Positions 23,186 to 35,896 are shown, counted from the first letter of the stretch. The stretch is 64,000 nucleotides of DNA from Phanerochaete sordida (GCA_019973155.2 BPQB01000014.1:1-64000); one strand, 5' to 3'. The notes: generated by a model not told the origin, from the letters alone. A program made the numbers and translations.

Positions 23186-24137
23186 AGCGCTCGCCCACCA
23201 TCTAGTTAACGGCCTCACGGTGAGGCGTTGGGTTTGGACTATCTACTGCGACTCGTATTACATTACTGGACTTCTATTGGCAATACACTCGTTGCGCTAG
23301 AGTTACGGCCGTGGTGATATACCCCCACATCATATATACCTTGTTTGCTTCGAACATGACGGGTATCGGACTTCGAGGTGTACGCACACTTGCCAGGCTC
23401 AATAACACATTCGTTTTGCTTCTCATGCTCTGCGCTGCGTGCGAGGATTGATTCGTTGAAAAGATGTAAGGACTTGTGCGAACCGCAGACATAGATGCGA
23501 TGTCGTGCCTTTCAGAGGTACGACAGCGACGAAGGGAATGGACTGAAGCGAGACGGTCCGCACGAGCCTCCTGTCAGGACTCGGAAGCCCCTGTATATAG
23601 TCGCAACGGAGACTAGGAAGCATCAGTGACTCGATGAGAGCCTACGCTGTACGCGTGCATCCCGTTCTCGCACGTACTATGCGACGATCAGCTCGAGCCG
23701 AGTTTTCTCTCACGCCACAAAGCAAGCGGTTCGTCCCTACGCCTCATTTGCACCAACAACTTGAATCTCAGCGACGCCGCCGCGCGTATCGTGTCTCGAA
23801 GCCCATCGCTTCGTAGCGTCGTCAAGAAGCACCCGCCCACAGGGCAACACTCGCCAGCACGCCGGAGCCCGCCTAAGCGAGCTCTTCTGGCGCACGTACC
23901 TTGGCTTGGCATGTCTTGGCACTCGCATCTCTCGCGGCGCACGCGACGCCCGAGTCCCAGGCGGCTGGTGTGATGCGCGTATGGTTGCTCGCCCCGGGGA
24001 GCGGTCGCCGCGCCAAGACTTCGCGTCGGGCGTCCAAATACATACATGCGGGGCGCGTGGCTACGGCGTCCGGCGACGCGTGCGCGCACGCTCGCGCGAC
24101 GCGCCAGGGCCCAGGGGTATCAAAGTCGGGCGCGGGC
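23186..24137. other. Intergenic, no supported gene
   Basis: About 950 bp of 3' flank between a plus-strand and a minus-strand gene. No RNA gene, repeat or convincing frame was found. Confidence 0.5.
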
Positions 24138-24980
24138 CTACCACGCGTCCTTGCGCCCCTCGTCGATGCGCGCCTTGAGGCGCGGCACCCACGTCGCGGC
24201 GCGCCAGGCGGAGACGTCGGGCGGGATCTCGCGCCAGCGCGCGGCGTGGTTCACGCCGCACTCGAATGTGCGCAGCGTCGCACCGGCCTGCACGCACACC
24301 TGGAGCACGTCCGCGGGCGCGCCGCGCGTGGTGGGCGGGAGGCTGCCGATGAGCGCGAGCTGCGCCTCGGGCACGCCGCGCGCGCGCAGGCGCGCGAGGA
24401 GGTCGGCGACGGGGAGCACGCAGCCTGTGTTCATCTGTGCCGGGGCGGGCGCGGGGTCAGCGGGGCGCGGACGGGGCGCAGAGCGTGCGCACCGTCATCC
24501 ATCGCGTGCGGTCGGGCGGGCGCGGCGTCCGGAAGCTGAGGTCGAGGAAGAAGCTGCGTGGGCGTGAGCGCGCTGTGCACGGCATGGACCCGGGCAGCGG
24601 AGGGCGTACACGTGTGTGCGCAGGCGGTCGGGGTGGTTGCTGAGGTCCATCGCGCCGAGGCCGAAGAGCGTGAGGTGCTCGCTCCAGTCGCTGATCCACT
24701 TCATGAGGGTCTCGAACGCGAGTTTCTCGCCGCGCTGCGCGGGCTGCTCCAGCGCCGCGCGTGCCTCGCCGCTCGTCGCGCAGCTGCGCTTGTGCCGCGG
24801 CCATGCCTCGCGCTGGCATGCCGCCGAGCAGTACCGCACCATGCTGTTGCGGCGCCGGGCGACAGGGGTGAGTTCGGATTGGTGCAGCAGATGGAGAGGT
24901 GCGCACCGGCAGCCGCTGCAGGCTTTGAGTGTGACCTTGCTGGAGGGTTGAGAGCAGTTGTTGCAGCTGTCTCGGTTCAT
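24138..24980 (-). CDS. MYND zinc-finger protein, family B
   Basis: Four exons (24907-24980, 24610-24843, 24493-24553, 24138-24434) join to 221 residues. The MYND finger is at the very N-terminus: CNNCSQ, then ACSGCR spliced to VRYCSAACQ, REAWPRHKRSC. The remainder includes WISDWSEHLTLFGLGAMDL and FFLDLSFRTP blocks, as in the many N-terminal-MYND proteins of agaricomycetes. It is unrelated to the two family-A MYND proteins outside the finger. No enzymatic domain is visible. Probably a protein-interaction module; function unknown. Confidence 0.88.
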
Positions 24981-25275
24981 GGTCAGTGCCCTGTGCCGCC
25001 AACGGTGAGAAAGGGTAGAGTTGTACAACTATTGACGTCGGAGGCGCTACTGCGCGCCCCGTCCTTTTTGGGATAACCGCGTGGACATTGCTTGAATACC
25101 TGTTTGAGAGCTGGATTGCGGGTGGTATGATCAATGGTAAACAGAGGGGTAGGCTAGTAGCTACTGGCCCATTGTATGATATGTATCGGCCAGCTGTCAG
25201 TGTCAGCGTAGCTAGTAGCAGGCAAAAGCCGCACTTAGAATAAAAAAAGAAAAACATGCCTAATAAGCATTTATA

Positions 25276-25347
25276 TGACCACCGCAGGGGTCGAACCTGC
25301 AATCTCCTGATTCGTAGTCAGACGCGATGCCATTTCGCCAGGCGGCC
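25276..25347 (-). tRNA. tRNA-Arg(ACG), copy 1
   Basis: On the minus strand, acceptor GGCCGCC pairs with GGTGGTC (G-U tolerated) and discriminator A. The anticodon loop is CTACGAA with anticodon ACG (plus positions 25313-25315), and the T-arm is GCAGGTTCGACCCCTGC. A T-run terminator follows about 20 bases downstream. The body is identical to the copies at 32.2 and 42.9 kb. Confidence 0.96.
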
Positions 25348-25500
25348 GTGATAACAAGCATTTGCTAACGTATTCGTCGCAAACGAACGGAGAAAGACGT
25401 GGCTGCCAGAGCCGAATGCCAGTCGCAGGCCAGTGTACGCGAACAGCGAGCAAGAAAGCAGGGTATCGTACTCCAGGGTATCACCTCCACCCACACGCGC

Positions 25501-27303
25501 CTACACCGCCACGCCCACCCGCCGATCCTTCCCCTCTACCTCTTCTGCCTCTTCTGCCTCCTCCTCCTCCGCCTCCTCCTCTTCCGCCGCAGTGCCCACA
25601 CTCTCGCGAAACGCGCCACGGAAACGGGACCGGAAGCTCGCGACGGACCAGCGCGCGGGGCGCTCGGCGGGCTCGACGTCGGGCTGCGAGAGGCGCCGCG
25701 AGCGCCGCGCGGCGTCGGCGCAGGCGAGCGAGGCGTAGCCCGAGTCTTGGGTTAGTGGGCGGCTGGTTGCGGTGGAGGAGGGGGAGGCGAGGGACGCGGT
25801 TGCTGGGGACGAAAGACGCCAGGCGTTAGTTTCGTGTGTAAGTGGACGGGTGGGCTGTGACTGACTGTTCGTGCCCGAGGACTCCAGGTCTAGTGTGGGT
25901 GGGTTGTCGGCGAGTGATTGGGAGAGGTCGTTTGGCCAGGCGTCTTCCTGGCAAGAGTGTCGGGGCTAGGCAAAGCAGAGTGCGGTGGTGAGGCTCACGG
26001 AGAAGACTTCGTATGCGTCTTCATGGCATGCGATAGCAATGTCCGCCTCCGAGTTCTGTCGCCTCGTCAGCAACAAGGGCGGCTATGACAGGACGCGGGC
26101 TCCTACCTCAAGGATGTGATCCAGGAGTACATCGACAGGGTCGTGAATCTGTTGTCGCCGTGTCAGCGACGTGACTGGTACGAGGGTAGGTATACACACG
26201 CTAGATACAGGGCCTGCCTGCGGAATCTCCTCTATATGCGACGAGCTCGACCCGCTGGAGCTCGCGTCAGAGTCCGGGATTTTGGGCCGTCCTGCCAGCT
26301 GCCTCGCACTTCCAACCAGTCGGGACAGCCAGGACCTGCCAGAGGCGGAGCTGCCGACGCCGCTGGAGTCGCGGCTACGCGTTCGATGCGCAGAAGCGGG
26401 CGAGTCGTCCTGCCAAGGGCCGAGCATGTCGTTCGCCTTGACCTGCACGGTGATCTTGGGCCTCCCAAGGGCACGGGTCTTGATTTTGTAGTAGCGCAGG
26501 AACATGCACTGGTTGTGCGGCAGCTGGGTGGCGGGCTCCGCGCCGTCGTCGGGCGGCGGGCCGCTCCGCTGCTCGACGGACATGCTGACATCGGACCCGA
26601 GCGAGACCTCGAACGCGGCGTGCGCGTAGAGGCCCGCGGCGGCGCTGAACGAGAGGTCGTGCGCGGCGCTCGCGTTCGCGACGGTCGCGACGGCCCACTC
26701 GGCGGTCTTGAGCGTGCCGGAGACGAGCACGAGCGCGTCGGGCGGGACGTCGTAGCCGCGGTCGAGTGCGAAGGCGTGCCAGGACGCGTGGTGCGCGGCG
26801 ATGTACGCCCGGAAGGCGCGGTTGCGCATGTACCACGTCTGGTGCCCCCAGCCGCCGAGCACCGCGATCGCGCCGCGGCTGCTGTGGCAGCTGAACGTGT
26901 AGGACGCGCCGGGGCCGGGGATGCCGCTGCGGCGCGTGAGCGCGCGCTGGGTGTGCGGCGGGGAGCGGACTCACGTTGCGCAGGACACCTCGGCGCCGAG
27001 CTTGCGGTACGTCGTGGTGGTGGTGCAGATCGGCCCCGGAGAGACGTGCTGCTTCGCGGAGTGGAGGAGACGCTCGTTCACTTGGAGTATGACGAAGTCA
27101 GGCGGGACGCCGTCGTCGTTGATGGGGTCGTGCGCGGGGCGCATCGCGTTGAAGAGGCGGATGAAGCTGCCCTCGGAGACGAAACCGACGTCTCCGAGCT
27201 CGACCTCGCCGAACTTGGTCGGCTCAGGGTGCCACAGGGGCAGCCCGTAGCCACGACTGACCAGCTGCTCGGCGTAGATGACCGCGGCGCACGAGGACGA
27301 CAT
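25501..27303 (-). CDS. Family Y protein, copy 1 (unknown function)
   Basis: Six exons (26975-27303, 26200-26926, 26107-26148, 25999-26055, 25866-25947, 25501-25802) join to 512 residues with all phases consistent. Exon 1 holds the head domain: YAEQLVSRGYGLPLWHPEP, GEVELGDVGFVSEGSFIRLF, PGPICTTTTTYRK. Exon 2 holds the core: YTFSCHSSRGAIAVLGGWGH, HHASWHAFA, VLVSGTLKTAEWAVAT, QCMFLRYYKIKTRALGRPK. A 14-residue exon follows, DPVDVLLDHILE, then SEADIAIACHEDAYEVF. The C-terminus is Arg-rich, then strongly Glu-rich (about 470-500). I recognise this as an agaricomycete-wide family of unknown function with no signal peptide or membrane segment. It is the most complete copy here and the reference for the others. 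Confidence 0.85.
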
Positions 27304-27825
27304 GCGGGCCTTTGGCAGCGCAGCTGCGGGGCGAAGAGGTTGGGTTTCCAAGGATCGAACCGTACGGGACCGCATTTATGGCACGGTTCGCGCGCGTGCA
27401 CAGCTTGCTGTATAAGGTTGATGCCAGCTGCCATCATCGAGTGTAGCAACACACGACGGCCGGCCATGCAGACCACGCTCACCCTGCACTGCGCGGTGCT
27501 CTGCCACAGCCACGTCGAAAACGCCACCAGTACCGTCAGAGGTCTGACGTCAGCCTCTTGCGGCTGTTCGAGTGCACGTAGAGCACATGTACGTCGCTAC
27601 GCGCACACAGTATTCTGAGGCATGAAGTGTTCTCTCCCGCGGGAGTGGTAGGAGACCATGCAGCGCACACCCACACACTGTACATGGTGTATTAACCTCC
27701 ATTCTTACTGAAGCTTATGCTATAGACGCCAGGTAAGAACTCCTACTGATCAGTCTTGTTAGCGGGCTTACAACTCCTACTTACTGCCGAATTACAGCGT
27801 CAAACAACCACTCTTGACCGCGACG
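27304..27825. promoter_or_regulatory. Shared divergent upstream region of family Y copy 1 and ORC1
   Basis: 522 bp separate the two start codons, which point away from each other. No other feature is seen, so both promoters must lie here or overlap the neighbouring 5' UTRs. This is inferred from arrangement alone. Confidence 0.45.
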
Positions 27826-30718
27826 ATGAGCCTGCCACAGACACCGACGCGTCGGTCGCGTCGCGGCCAGCCCGTAGCCGCGGAATCCGCCCGCGATGAC
27901 TCTTTGGCCACCTTCACTACTACCAGCAAGCCTGTGTACGTTCGAGATACGGACCTAAACCGCGACCTCCGGCAGCAGCAGCGCCAGACGATCATCGACA
28001 GACATGGCCAGAGGCTGCCGGCGGGGCTGCAGACGCGATTTTACGCGTCGTTCAGCCGTGGAGAGGCTCTTGACGAGGCGGACAGTAGCGGGATAAAACG
28101 AGAGAAGAAGGTCTACGGCAAGCAGAAAGCCACGACGCACGAGGAGTTCAAGGTTGGCGACACTGTGCTCGTCAAAACCTTCAGCAACTACCCCGCCGTA
28201 GGCGTCATCGTGGCGATTTTCAAGGTGTATGCAGGCGAGAAGGAGCAGATGGCGAACGTGCTTGTGCACTGGTTCTCGCGGCCGGAGGACTTAGCCAAGC
28301 TCAGGCCACACAGGGACGTTCTCAAGGTGCGTGGCATGGTCTTCACTCGCGGCTCGAGTGCTTACTCTTGCAACGCCTGCACCAGAATGAGATATACTAC
28401 CAGCTGGAAGGCACAGACATCGCGTCTCCGAACACCATACTCGGTCACTGCACCGTTCTGTCGCGTCCGAGGGCGAACTGGTCGCCGGACGACAAGACGT
28501 TCGTTTGCCTTTCGGCCATCTACGCGCGCACAAACTTGTACTACGAATTCGAATGGGACATCTTCCGCGACACCGTTCTCTCTGTGCTCTCGTCCTATCG
28601 GGCATCCGCGTCGGGACCCAGCACCTCCAAGCTAGCCGAGAACCCCTGGAGCCGCACCAACTTATGGGATATGACACCCGGAGAGACCCCAGGAACACCG
28701 CTGAAGCCGAAGAAGAAGTCCCAGTACGCGTATATGCGCACGCTAGATGACAGCTCTGGCGACGACGAAGGGCCCGTCAAGCTGTCCGCGATCGCAGAGG
28801 CGGACGAGAACGAGGGCGGGCCTGGGTCGCCTGGCAAGCGCAAGCGCAAGGACAGCGGCGACGGCTGGCTCGCGAAGAGGCGCAAGGACGAGCTGCCCGT
28901 GTTCACGCTCGCCCCGACCACACCGTCGAAGCACGCCCGGCGGCGCGCAGACTCCTCAGACGACGACAGCGACGGCGACGCCTTCACGCCCGCGGGCCTC
29001 GACTCGGACTCCTCGGACGACGGCAGCGGGGCCGCGCCCAGCGACGCCTCGAGCGCCGCGGACTCCGACTTCGACGACACGCAGGCGTACCCGCGCACAC
29101 CAAAACGCCGACGCCAGGCGGGGCCCGCGGGGCTCGCGACGCCGCGGCGCCGGGGCAAAGGCACCGCGGCGCCGACGCCGCACTCGAAGGCGGCGCTGCG
29201 CGCACGCGCGGGGCACAAGCGTGCGCGGCAGCTCGCGGTGCGGCCGCCGCCGGGCCCGGCGCACCTGCCCGCGGGCACGGGCGAGCCCGTTGTGGATTTT
29301 GGCGGGGAGCAGGATCCGTGGTTGCGGGCGATGCAGGTGCTGCATGTGTCGGCGCGCCCGGAGGGCGGGGCGGAGGGTGAGGGGCGCGGTGCGGTGTTGC
29401 CGTGTCGGGAGACGGAGTATGGAAGGATTTTGGGGGCGGTGGAGGAGCTGCTTGATGAGGGCAGTGGTGGATGTATCTGTACGTGGGCTCTCAGTTCTAC
29501 TCGGTCAGGTGCTGACGAGGGTATTTAGACATATCTGGCGTACCGGGCACAGGCAAGACCGCGACGGTGCACTCGGTCGTGCGTGCGCTCACGGCGCTGT
29601 CGACGCAGTCGCTCGTGCCGCCGTTCACGTACGTCGAGATCAACGGCCTGCGCATCCCCGAGCCCGGCGCTGCGTATGGCCTGCTGTGGGAGGCGGTCAG
29701 CGGGCACGACGCGACGAAGGACGGGCACCTGCGCATGAGCAGCAAGGAGGCCCTGCGAAGGCTGGGCCGGTGGTTCTCTGGGGGCGGAGGGCCGGGTGGA
29801 CATGCTACGTGAGTGCGAACACTGTATGGTACAAGCTTGCGAGCTGACCGGACACAGCGTGGTGCTCATGGACGAGCTCGACCAGCTCATGACGGCGAAG
29901 CAGGACGTCGTCTATAACTTCTTCAACTGGCCGACGCTCGTGGGGAGCAAGCTTATTGTGCTTGCCGTCGCGAACACCATGGACCTGCCCGAGCGAGTCA
30001 TGACCGGCCGCGTCCGCAGTCGGCTGGGTACGTTTCGCAATACTGCTCTTCGACGCGGTACTCATTCCGTGCAGGCATGGTCCGTATCAACTTCCAGCCG
30101 TACACCACGCCCCAGCTGGAGGCAATCGTCCGTGCTCGACTCGCGACGGCCAAGCGCGGACTGCTCGACGACACGCCCGACGTCATCGCGCCAGACGGCA
30201 TCAAGTTCGCCTGCATGAAGGTCAGCTCGATCAGCGGCGACGCGCGGCGCGTGCTCGACGTGTGCCGGCGCGCGGTCGAGCTCGTGCAGCCGGCGGCGCG
30301 CGCGGCGCGGACGGACGACGTGAAGGCGGTGATCCGCGAGATGCAGAACAGCCCGACGGCGGCGTACGTGCGCGAGCTCGCGTTCCACGAGCGGCTGCTG
30401 CTCGCGGCGGTGCTGCGCTGCGTGCGGCGCGCGGGCGTCGAGGAGGTGCGCTGGGGCGACGTGCAGCGCCAGCACCTGCTGCACGTGCCCGTGCTCGCGG
30501 ACGGCGCGGAGGCCGCGCGCCGGCCCGCGCGCGAGGAGCTGCTGCTCGTGCTCGAGTCGCTCGCCGCCGCGCGTGCGGTGCTTTGCGAGGACGGGCCGCA
30601 GATCGCGAGGAAGCATGAGGACGACCGCCGGTTGGTGTTGAACCTGGAGTTTGGAGAGGTCGAGCGCGTGCTCGGCGAGGTTGGCGGTGTTCGCTGGCGG
30701 AACGTGTTGAACATTTGA
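27826..30718 (+). CDS. orc1: Origin recognition complex subunit 1
   Basis: Exons 27826-28326, 28386-29478, 29529-29808, 29858-30027 and 30075-30718 give 895 residues. A BAH domain covers about 90-235 ([53 protein letters not shown]). A long acidic Ser/Asp and Arg/Lys linker follows, then the AAA+ module with Walker A GVPGTGKT (535-542) and Walker B VVLMDELD (626-633), then sensor, lid and winged-helix regions ending WRNVLNI. ORC1 is the ATP-binding nuclear subunit that loads MCM helicase at origins; the BAH domain binds nucleosomes. GC content climbs steeply in the linker and C-terminus. Confidence 0.96.
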
Positions 30719-31082
30719 TCATGCGCTGCCTTGGTGTCGGACTCGCTGCTACCATCATTCACACAGATTCCTTTGCTCGCCTTTCGTCGCTGTCGCGTTC
30801 TGGCCTACGATGTACTTTGGATATAAAATATAGACATTTCACACCAAGCGCACGTGAGTGCTGATATGCTCCCACGTGTCGCCTTCGGTGAGTCTTCCCT
30901 GGATTTGCTTGCCACACTTGTTGCTAACCCACATAGCTGCCAGTAGCCAAAGTGAGTAGAGCGGGTTTCCGGCTGTTAAGATGCATGTTGACGAAAAGCA
31001 GTCGGGAAGGTGCACGACTAGCGATCCACGAGTGTTTTCCCACCTGCGTGCACCGGACGCCGCGACTTCCTCGAGAGGGATC

Positions 31083-31972
31083 ATGAGCACGGGTATGGAT
31101 AGCTACAACATATTGATCACCGGAGCCGCTGGCGTAGGCAAGACGCTGCTAGCCACACAGGTCAGTATACCTCCCTCCTTGTATCGCCAAGCTCTGACGT
31201 CCTCATCCTTGCATTCGGATAGTTTACAGGGGACGGAATGAGTACGTACGCGACCCGCTTCAGCTTTCAGAGTCGAAACTGATGCCTTCACGGTCCTGAA
31301 CTGGAAGCCGACGTACGTCACAATATGATCCAGCACCGCTGTGTTTTCACATATCTGGCAGTTAGAACCTCGGTCGTCGGCGGATGACGACCATGTACTC
31401 TGTCGTGCGCTGCGCGTTGATAACCGAATGTGCGCTGTCCAGCTCATCGATGCCGTAGAGTCAGGTAGGTCGCTCGCCCGCACATTCCCCGCGTGGCAAG
31501 AGCTAACATCTCTGAATGCTGACAGGAGTCCCTGATGACCACGAGTCGCGATTCCGGTAAGCTGTCTTCGGATTTGTTGGCTGGCTACTTTCGCAATGAC
31601 TCCTGTCATCACAGGCCCATACACGCCGTTGCCCTCATCTACTCCGTCACCGACCGCGCGTCCTTCGAGCGCATCGAGGCCCTTCACGAGCTTACTCGCA
31701 GTCCACGAGGCGGGCGCGAACGGATCGTCGTGCTGCTCGCGAACAAGTGCGACGCAGCGTACAGACGAGAGGTCTCGCGGGAAGAGGGAAAGATGCTGGC
31801 AGAAAAGCTGGAGTGCGTCGTGTTCGAGACATCTGCCAAGACCATGCAGAACGTGCACGCTGCGTTCGTGGCCATCGTCCGCCAGATAAGGGAGAGGAAG
31901 GAAACCGAGTTGAGGGAGGGGGCCAGGGGGATGCGCACCGCTAGTCGAAGTCCTAGGTGCCTTATTCTCTGA
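31083..31972 (+). CDS. Ras-like small GTPase with degenerate switch II
   Basis: Exons 31083-31160, 31223-31241, 31366-31464, 31526-31556 and 31615-31972 give 194 residues. G1 is GAAGVGKT, G4 is NKCD and G5 is TSAK, all well placed. The G3 motif DxxG with catalytic Gln is replaced by LIDAVESG, so GTP hydrolysis may be impaired. The spacing from QFT to VDNRM matches Ras, which supports joining exons 2 and 3 across a 124-nt intron; an alternative exon inside that intron would need a 22-nt intron and was rejected. The C-terminus CLIL is a CAAX box with Leu last, predicting geranylgeranylation and membrane attachment. Partners unknown. Confidence 0.82.
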
Positions 31973-32184
31973 CGATATGCCCACGAACAGGCCACATCCG
32001 ACGCAAAGAAGAAAAATACTAACTATGGCCGTTATCCCGACGAGCGATGACAACTCCATATTCTTCTGGACAGCACATTTTCGCTTGTACTCGGATTATT
32101 TGTGATTTCTTCCCGCAAGACATCTCCTCGGAGACGCGGAAAACATGATGGTGATGGATATACCTACAGGTACCTCTTCATAAC

Positions 32185-32256
32185 GGCCGCCTGGCGAAAT
32201 GGCATCGCGTCTGACTACGAATCAGGAGATTGCAGGTTCGACCCCTGCGGTGGTCA
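32185..32256 (+). tRNA. tRNA-Arg(ACG), copy 2
   Basis: Sequence-identical to the genes at 25.3 and 42.9 kb, with acceptor GGCCGCC/GGTGGTC, anticodon ACG and discriminator A. TTTTT follows within 10 bases as a pol III terminator. It is the only one of the three on the plus strand. Confidence 0.96.
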
Positions 32257-32968
32257 ATATGTTTTTGTCCCCTTTGATTACCACTCTATTTTTGAAAATA
32301 CAGCAATTGTCTTTATGGCGGTTGACCGCCCTCTGTTTCTGCTGCGATTGGTAGTAAAGTTCTCAAGATTATGGGAGTGGAGCCGTTGTACAAGTTGAAC
32401 GACGTGGTAGCGAGACAGGTGGAGTGTCGGTGTGATCTGTCCCGAACATCCATGGCTAAAAGCGCTGCAGACCGAAATGATTTCGCGAGAGATTGCTGGG
32501 CTTCGAGCAGATGATTAAGTAGGTTCAGCTCCATGTGCTAATCCTGGACATACTGCTTAATTTTGCCTTTTTGTGGTACTGCTTGCACAATCAAGTCATT
32601 GAATGCTGGGACCTGAAGAACGTTCGGGGGCAAAACCCAGACGTTTGAATCACCGGTATGTCCGCAATCATTATCGTCTCATGGGCTGCAAACCGCTATA
32701 GCATTCATTTACACTGTAGCGTACGTGCGAATCTAGGAGCGACCGGAGGTGTGCTGCCGCTCAACGGCAGACACTGGTTCCCTTCTTCCGCGTGAGAGCC
32801 TGGCTACGCTCAATGCGGACGTCCACTCAGGTGAGAGCGAGCGCACTGGACTGTCTGCTGATTGATCGTGACAGAACTCTACGAAGGAGGCTGTGCCGGT
32901 CTCGCAGCCTAGTATACCTCTGCAGCCTTCGCAGCGCACCACGACCCTCGCCAATCTTCGTACACCCC
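32257..32968. other. Intergenic upstream of family Y copy 2
   Basis: About 710 bp, with no supported coding region. An in-frame extension of the downstream gene begins near 32792 but contains no convincing conserved residues before the ATG at 32969. Confidence 0.45.
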
Positions 32969-34413
32969 ATGTCCAGCTGTGCAGCACTCGTATACGCCGA
33001 GCAGCTTGTCGGTCGCGGATATGGTCTCCCCCTCTGGCATCCAGAACCTATAGGCCCCTTCGGCGACGTCCAAATCGGCGACGTCGGATACATCTCGGAA
33101 GGCGCGTTCATACGACTTTTCAACGCGCTGCACTCCAAGGACGACCCCATCAACGCGGACGGCGTACCGGCCGGATTCTCCCAGCTAAGACCCAACGGTC
33201 AGCTTCTCCGCTCCAGCGAGCAGCATGTGTCGCCCGGCCCGATATGCACGACAACGACCACTTACCGCAAAATCAGCGCTAGCCTCGAAGGCTCCGAGTA
33301 CGTACCTCACCGCGGCATAGCCGCTCTGTCTTATGCATTCTCTAGCGTTGCTGGAGCGTTGTATACGTTCAGCTGCAACAGCAGTCGTGGCGCTGTCGCG
33401 GTATTGGGAGACAGTGGACACCAGGAGTGGTACCTGCGTAACCGCAGCTTTCGCGAGTACATCGCCAAATACCATTCCTCGTGGTACGACTTCGCCTTAG
33501 CGAAAGACCACGATATCGCACCTGAGTCGCTAGTGTTGGTTTCCGGCTGGCTCAAGACATCCGAATGGGCCATCGCGACCTTCGCGAACCAAGGAAAGGG
33601 GCACGATATCTCTCTGAACGCCTGCGCTGGCTCTTTCGCCTCCGCCGCGTTTGAGGTTTCGGCAGGTATCGAGGTTCAGACGTCTCTCGAGCAGCGCGCC
33701 GGGCCCCCGAAAATCAGTAGTGCCCCCGTGACCTCTGGAAGCCCTCCGCGGAACCAGTGCATGTTCATACGGTACTACAAGCTGAAGACCCGCGCGCTCG
33801 GTCGGGCCAAGGTGTCTGTGCAGGTCGATGCGAAGGACATGCAGAGTCCCTGGCAGGAGGTATCGCCGTCGTATGGGCAAAACCGCGGGTCGACGTCGAG
33901 CAGCACGGGAGACAGCGCCGGAACATCGCGCTCGTGGCTCACGAGGCTGCTCGGGGAGCAGCGCACGGCGTCGAACCGCTCAAATCCATGGCGCCAGGCA
34001 AGTGCAACAGGGCAAAGCAGCGGCAAATCAGGACACAGTAGCGTCAAATCAGGGTTCTCGCAGGTAGAAGAGATGCCGCAGGTGGAGTCCTTGGGCAGAG
34101 TGAGTCGTGAATTGCCCCCGAAACTGTCCCCGAAGTAATACCTGAGTAGGCCTATGATCCCATCGAATGCACCCTCGACTACATCCTACAGGTGAGCAGA
34201 GCCAGGGAGACGCTCATCCTGTTCGCATGATTGAGCGGCGGGCAGCGTTCGGAAGCAAATGTGGCAGTCGTATGCCACGAGGATGCTTACGAGGCTTTCG
34301 CCTCGGCCGGTCCACTGATTAGTGCGTCAGACGAGGCAGACAGAGAGGACCTCAGGCAGCACCTTGCTCGAAGAATGCCTGAGATAGAAGTGGACGACGA
34401 GGGAGGTATGTAA
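32969..34413 (+). CDS. Family Y protein, copy 2
   Basis: Exons 32969-33297 (329 nt, as in copy 1), 33346-34099, 34150-34191 (42 nt, as in copy 1) and 34246-34413 give 430 residues. The head (MSSCAALVYAEQLVGRGYG), core (GDSGHQEWYLRNRSFREYI, VLVSGWLKTSEWAIAT, CMFIRYYKLKTRALGRAK), YDPIECTLDYILQ and EANVAVVCHEDAYEAF are all present. Intron 1 is 48 nt, frame-preserving and open, so a naive frame reads through it. The end is uncertain: I stop at TAA 34411-34413, but GGTATG at 34405-34410 could be a donor leading to further exons near 34506-34600 and 34648-34760. Function unknown. Confidence 0.83.
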
Positions 34414-35896
34414 TACTTTACCGCTGCCGTGGTTCTAGCTTACAGTATATTAGTCGGCCGTCTGAGTTTACAGTCGCGTGGAGAAGATATTACACAATTT
34501 TTTAGGCCCGAACAGGATGTCCACGATGGTACCTCGAAGCTCGCGTCAGCGTCCAAGGTCACTGGCTACGCCGATGCGGTTTCCGGTCGAGATTATGGTA
34601 TGTCTCACATACTAAGATCGCGTACAAGACACTTGACGATGTACTAGCTGACTCGCGGAAACTTCCATCTGATGCAAAGGGACGAGATCTTGGGAACAAT
34701 CCTGCACTTGAACAGCCAGGCGACTCGAACCTGGACAGTACGCGGCTCGAGCAGACCTCATAGACATTCGTTTGCTAATTTTTTTACCAAGGTGAACAGT
34801 ATCAGAGGCACATGAACCATGTCATGGACCAATCTGGAGCCCCGCCGCGAATTATGCTTACAAGGTTATTGGGTTTGAAGCGTCGACAAGATCCCCCAGC
34901 TAGTGCTCTATTGCGTACGAGGAGCCTTCCTCATGCGCGACGGGAAAGCGATAGTAATACGTTAGTAGACTAAGCCGAATGCGAGATCTCATACGTCAGC
35001 GCACGAATCTCTTTGGCACATCTTGAGTCATGACAAGCAGGTGCGAGAAGGTCCTTGGTGGAGGACGCGCGTACGCGCGGCGCGCGCGCGCGAACGACGC
35101 GCTGTTCGCTTTCGGCGCGCTTGCAAGCTGCGTCGCCCTCCATCAAGGACGCTGTGAGCGTCGATGAAGATGAGGCAAGGATGCCTCGGAGGAGCGTCTG
35201 GAGGGCTACACACAGCGAGCGTGGTCCGCTACGGCGCGTCCGGACGGTGGTGGTGGCGGACCTGCGGGAACAGAAGAGGCGTCAGGGCCCTACACATGGG
35301 CAATCTGATTTTGTTGTGTAAATTGCACACCGGACGACAGCGGAAGGAGGGTCGTTTGAGCCACTGGCAAGCTGGGTGGAGCTGCCACAAAAGACGATCA
35401 TGCCCGCTGCATTGGCTTGAGAGGCGATGTGTCAGAAGACAGACACGCCTGAGAAGACGGATCTTGAATATGCACGCCGTTCATTGTAGCGACAGCGAGC
35501 ACCAGAGCGTGCAGAAAAGGGAGAATACAGAGCGTGCGCCGGACCAGTAGGAATCCTTGGGATCGTCCTGCAGGAAGGCAGGCGGGTTTCCAGCTCGGGA
35601 TCCATGCAGCGCTCTGCAGATCGCGAAGGTCAGCTTTGGCTTCTAATCGATGAGACGGGACTCACCGAAGAGCCTCGACATATAAGTGATCTTGGTGCTA
35701 GAGTGCACAGAGTGTGCCTTGACGTCCATAACAGCCCGCAAGCCTCCCACAAGCTCGCAAGCTGAAAAATCGCGCATTGTATGTCATGGCCCTTTCTTCG
35801 CTACATCATGGAGCAGCATAGTAACGGTGCAGTTTCGATATCTAGCACTGCCTGTTCAATCTATCGTGCAAGAAAACCTGACTAGTACAAAGATTC
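34414..35896. other. Possible 3' exons of copy 2, then intergenic
   Basis: Up to 34760 there are fragments that could be trailing exons (for example ADSRKLPSD), but one junction is off by a base. From 34760 to 35896 I see no supported feature. Confidence 0.4.

Noticed and set aside
25560..25600. CCTCCT/CCGCCTCCTCCT simple repeat
   Set aside because: It encodes the Glu-rich tail of family Y copy 1 on the minus strand, so it is not a free microsatellite.
28747..29847. 366-codon frame inside ORC1
   Set aside because: Shadow of the acidic and basic ORC1 linker in another frame; low-complexity Arg/Thr-rich translation.
31264..31314. Extra exon of the Ras-like gene encoding FRVETDAFTVLNWKP
   Set aside because: Attractive translation, but using it would need a 22-nt intron before it. 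Skipping it gives the correct Ras spacing between QFT and VDN.
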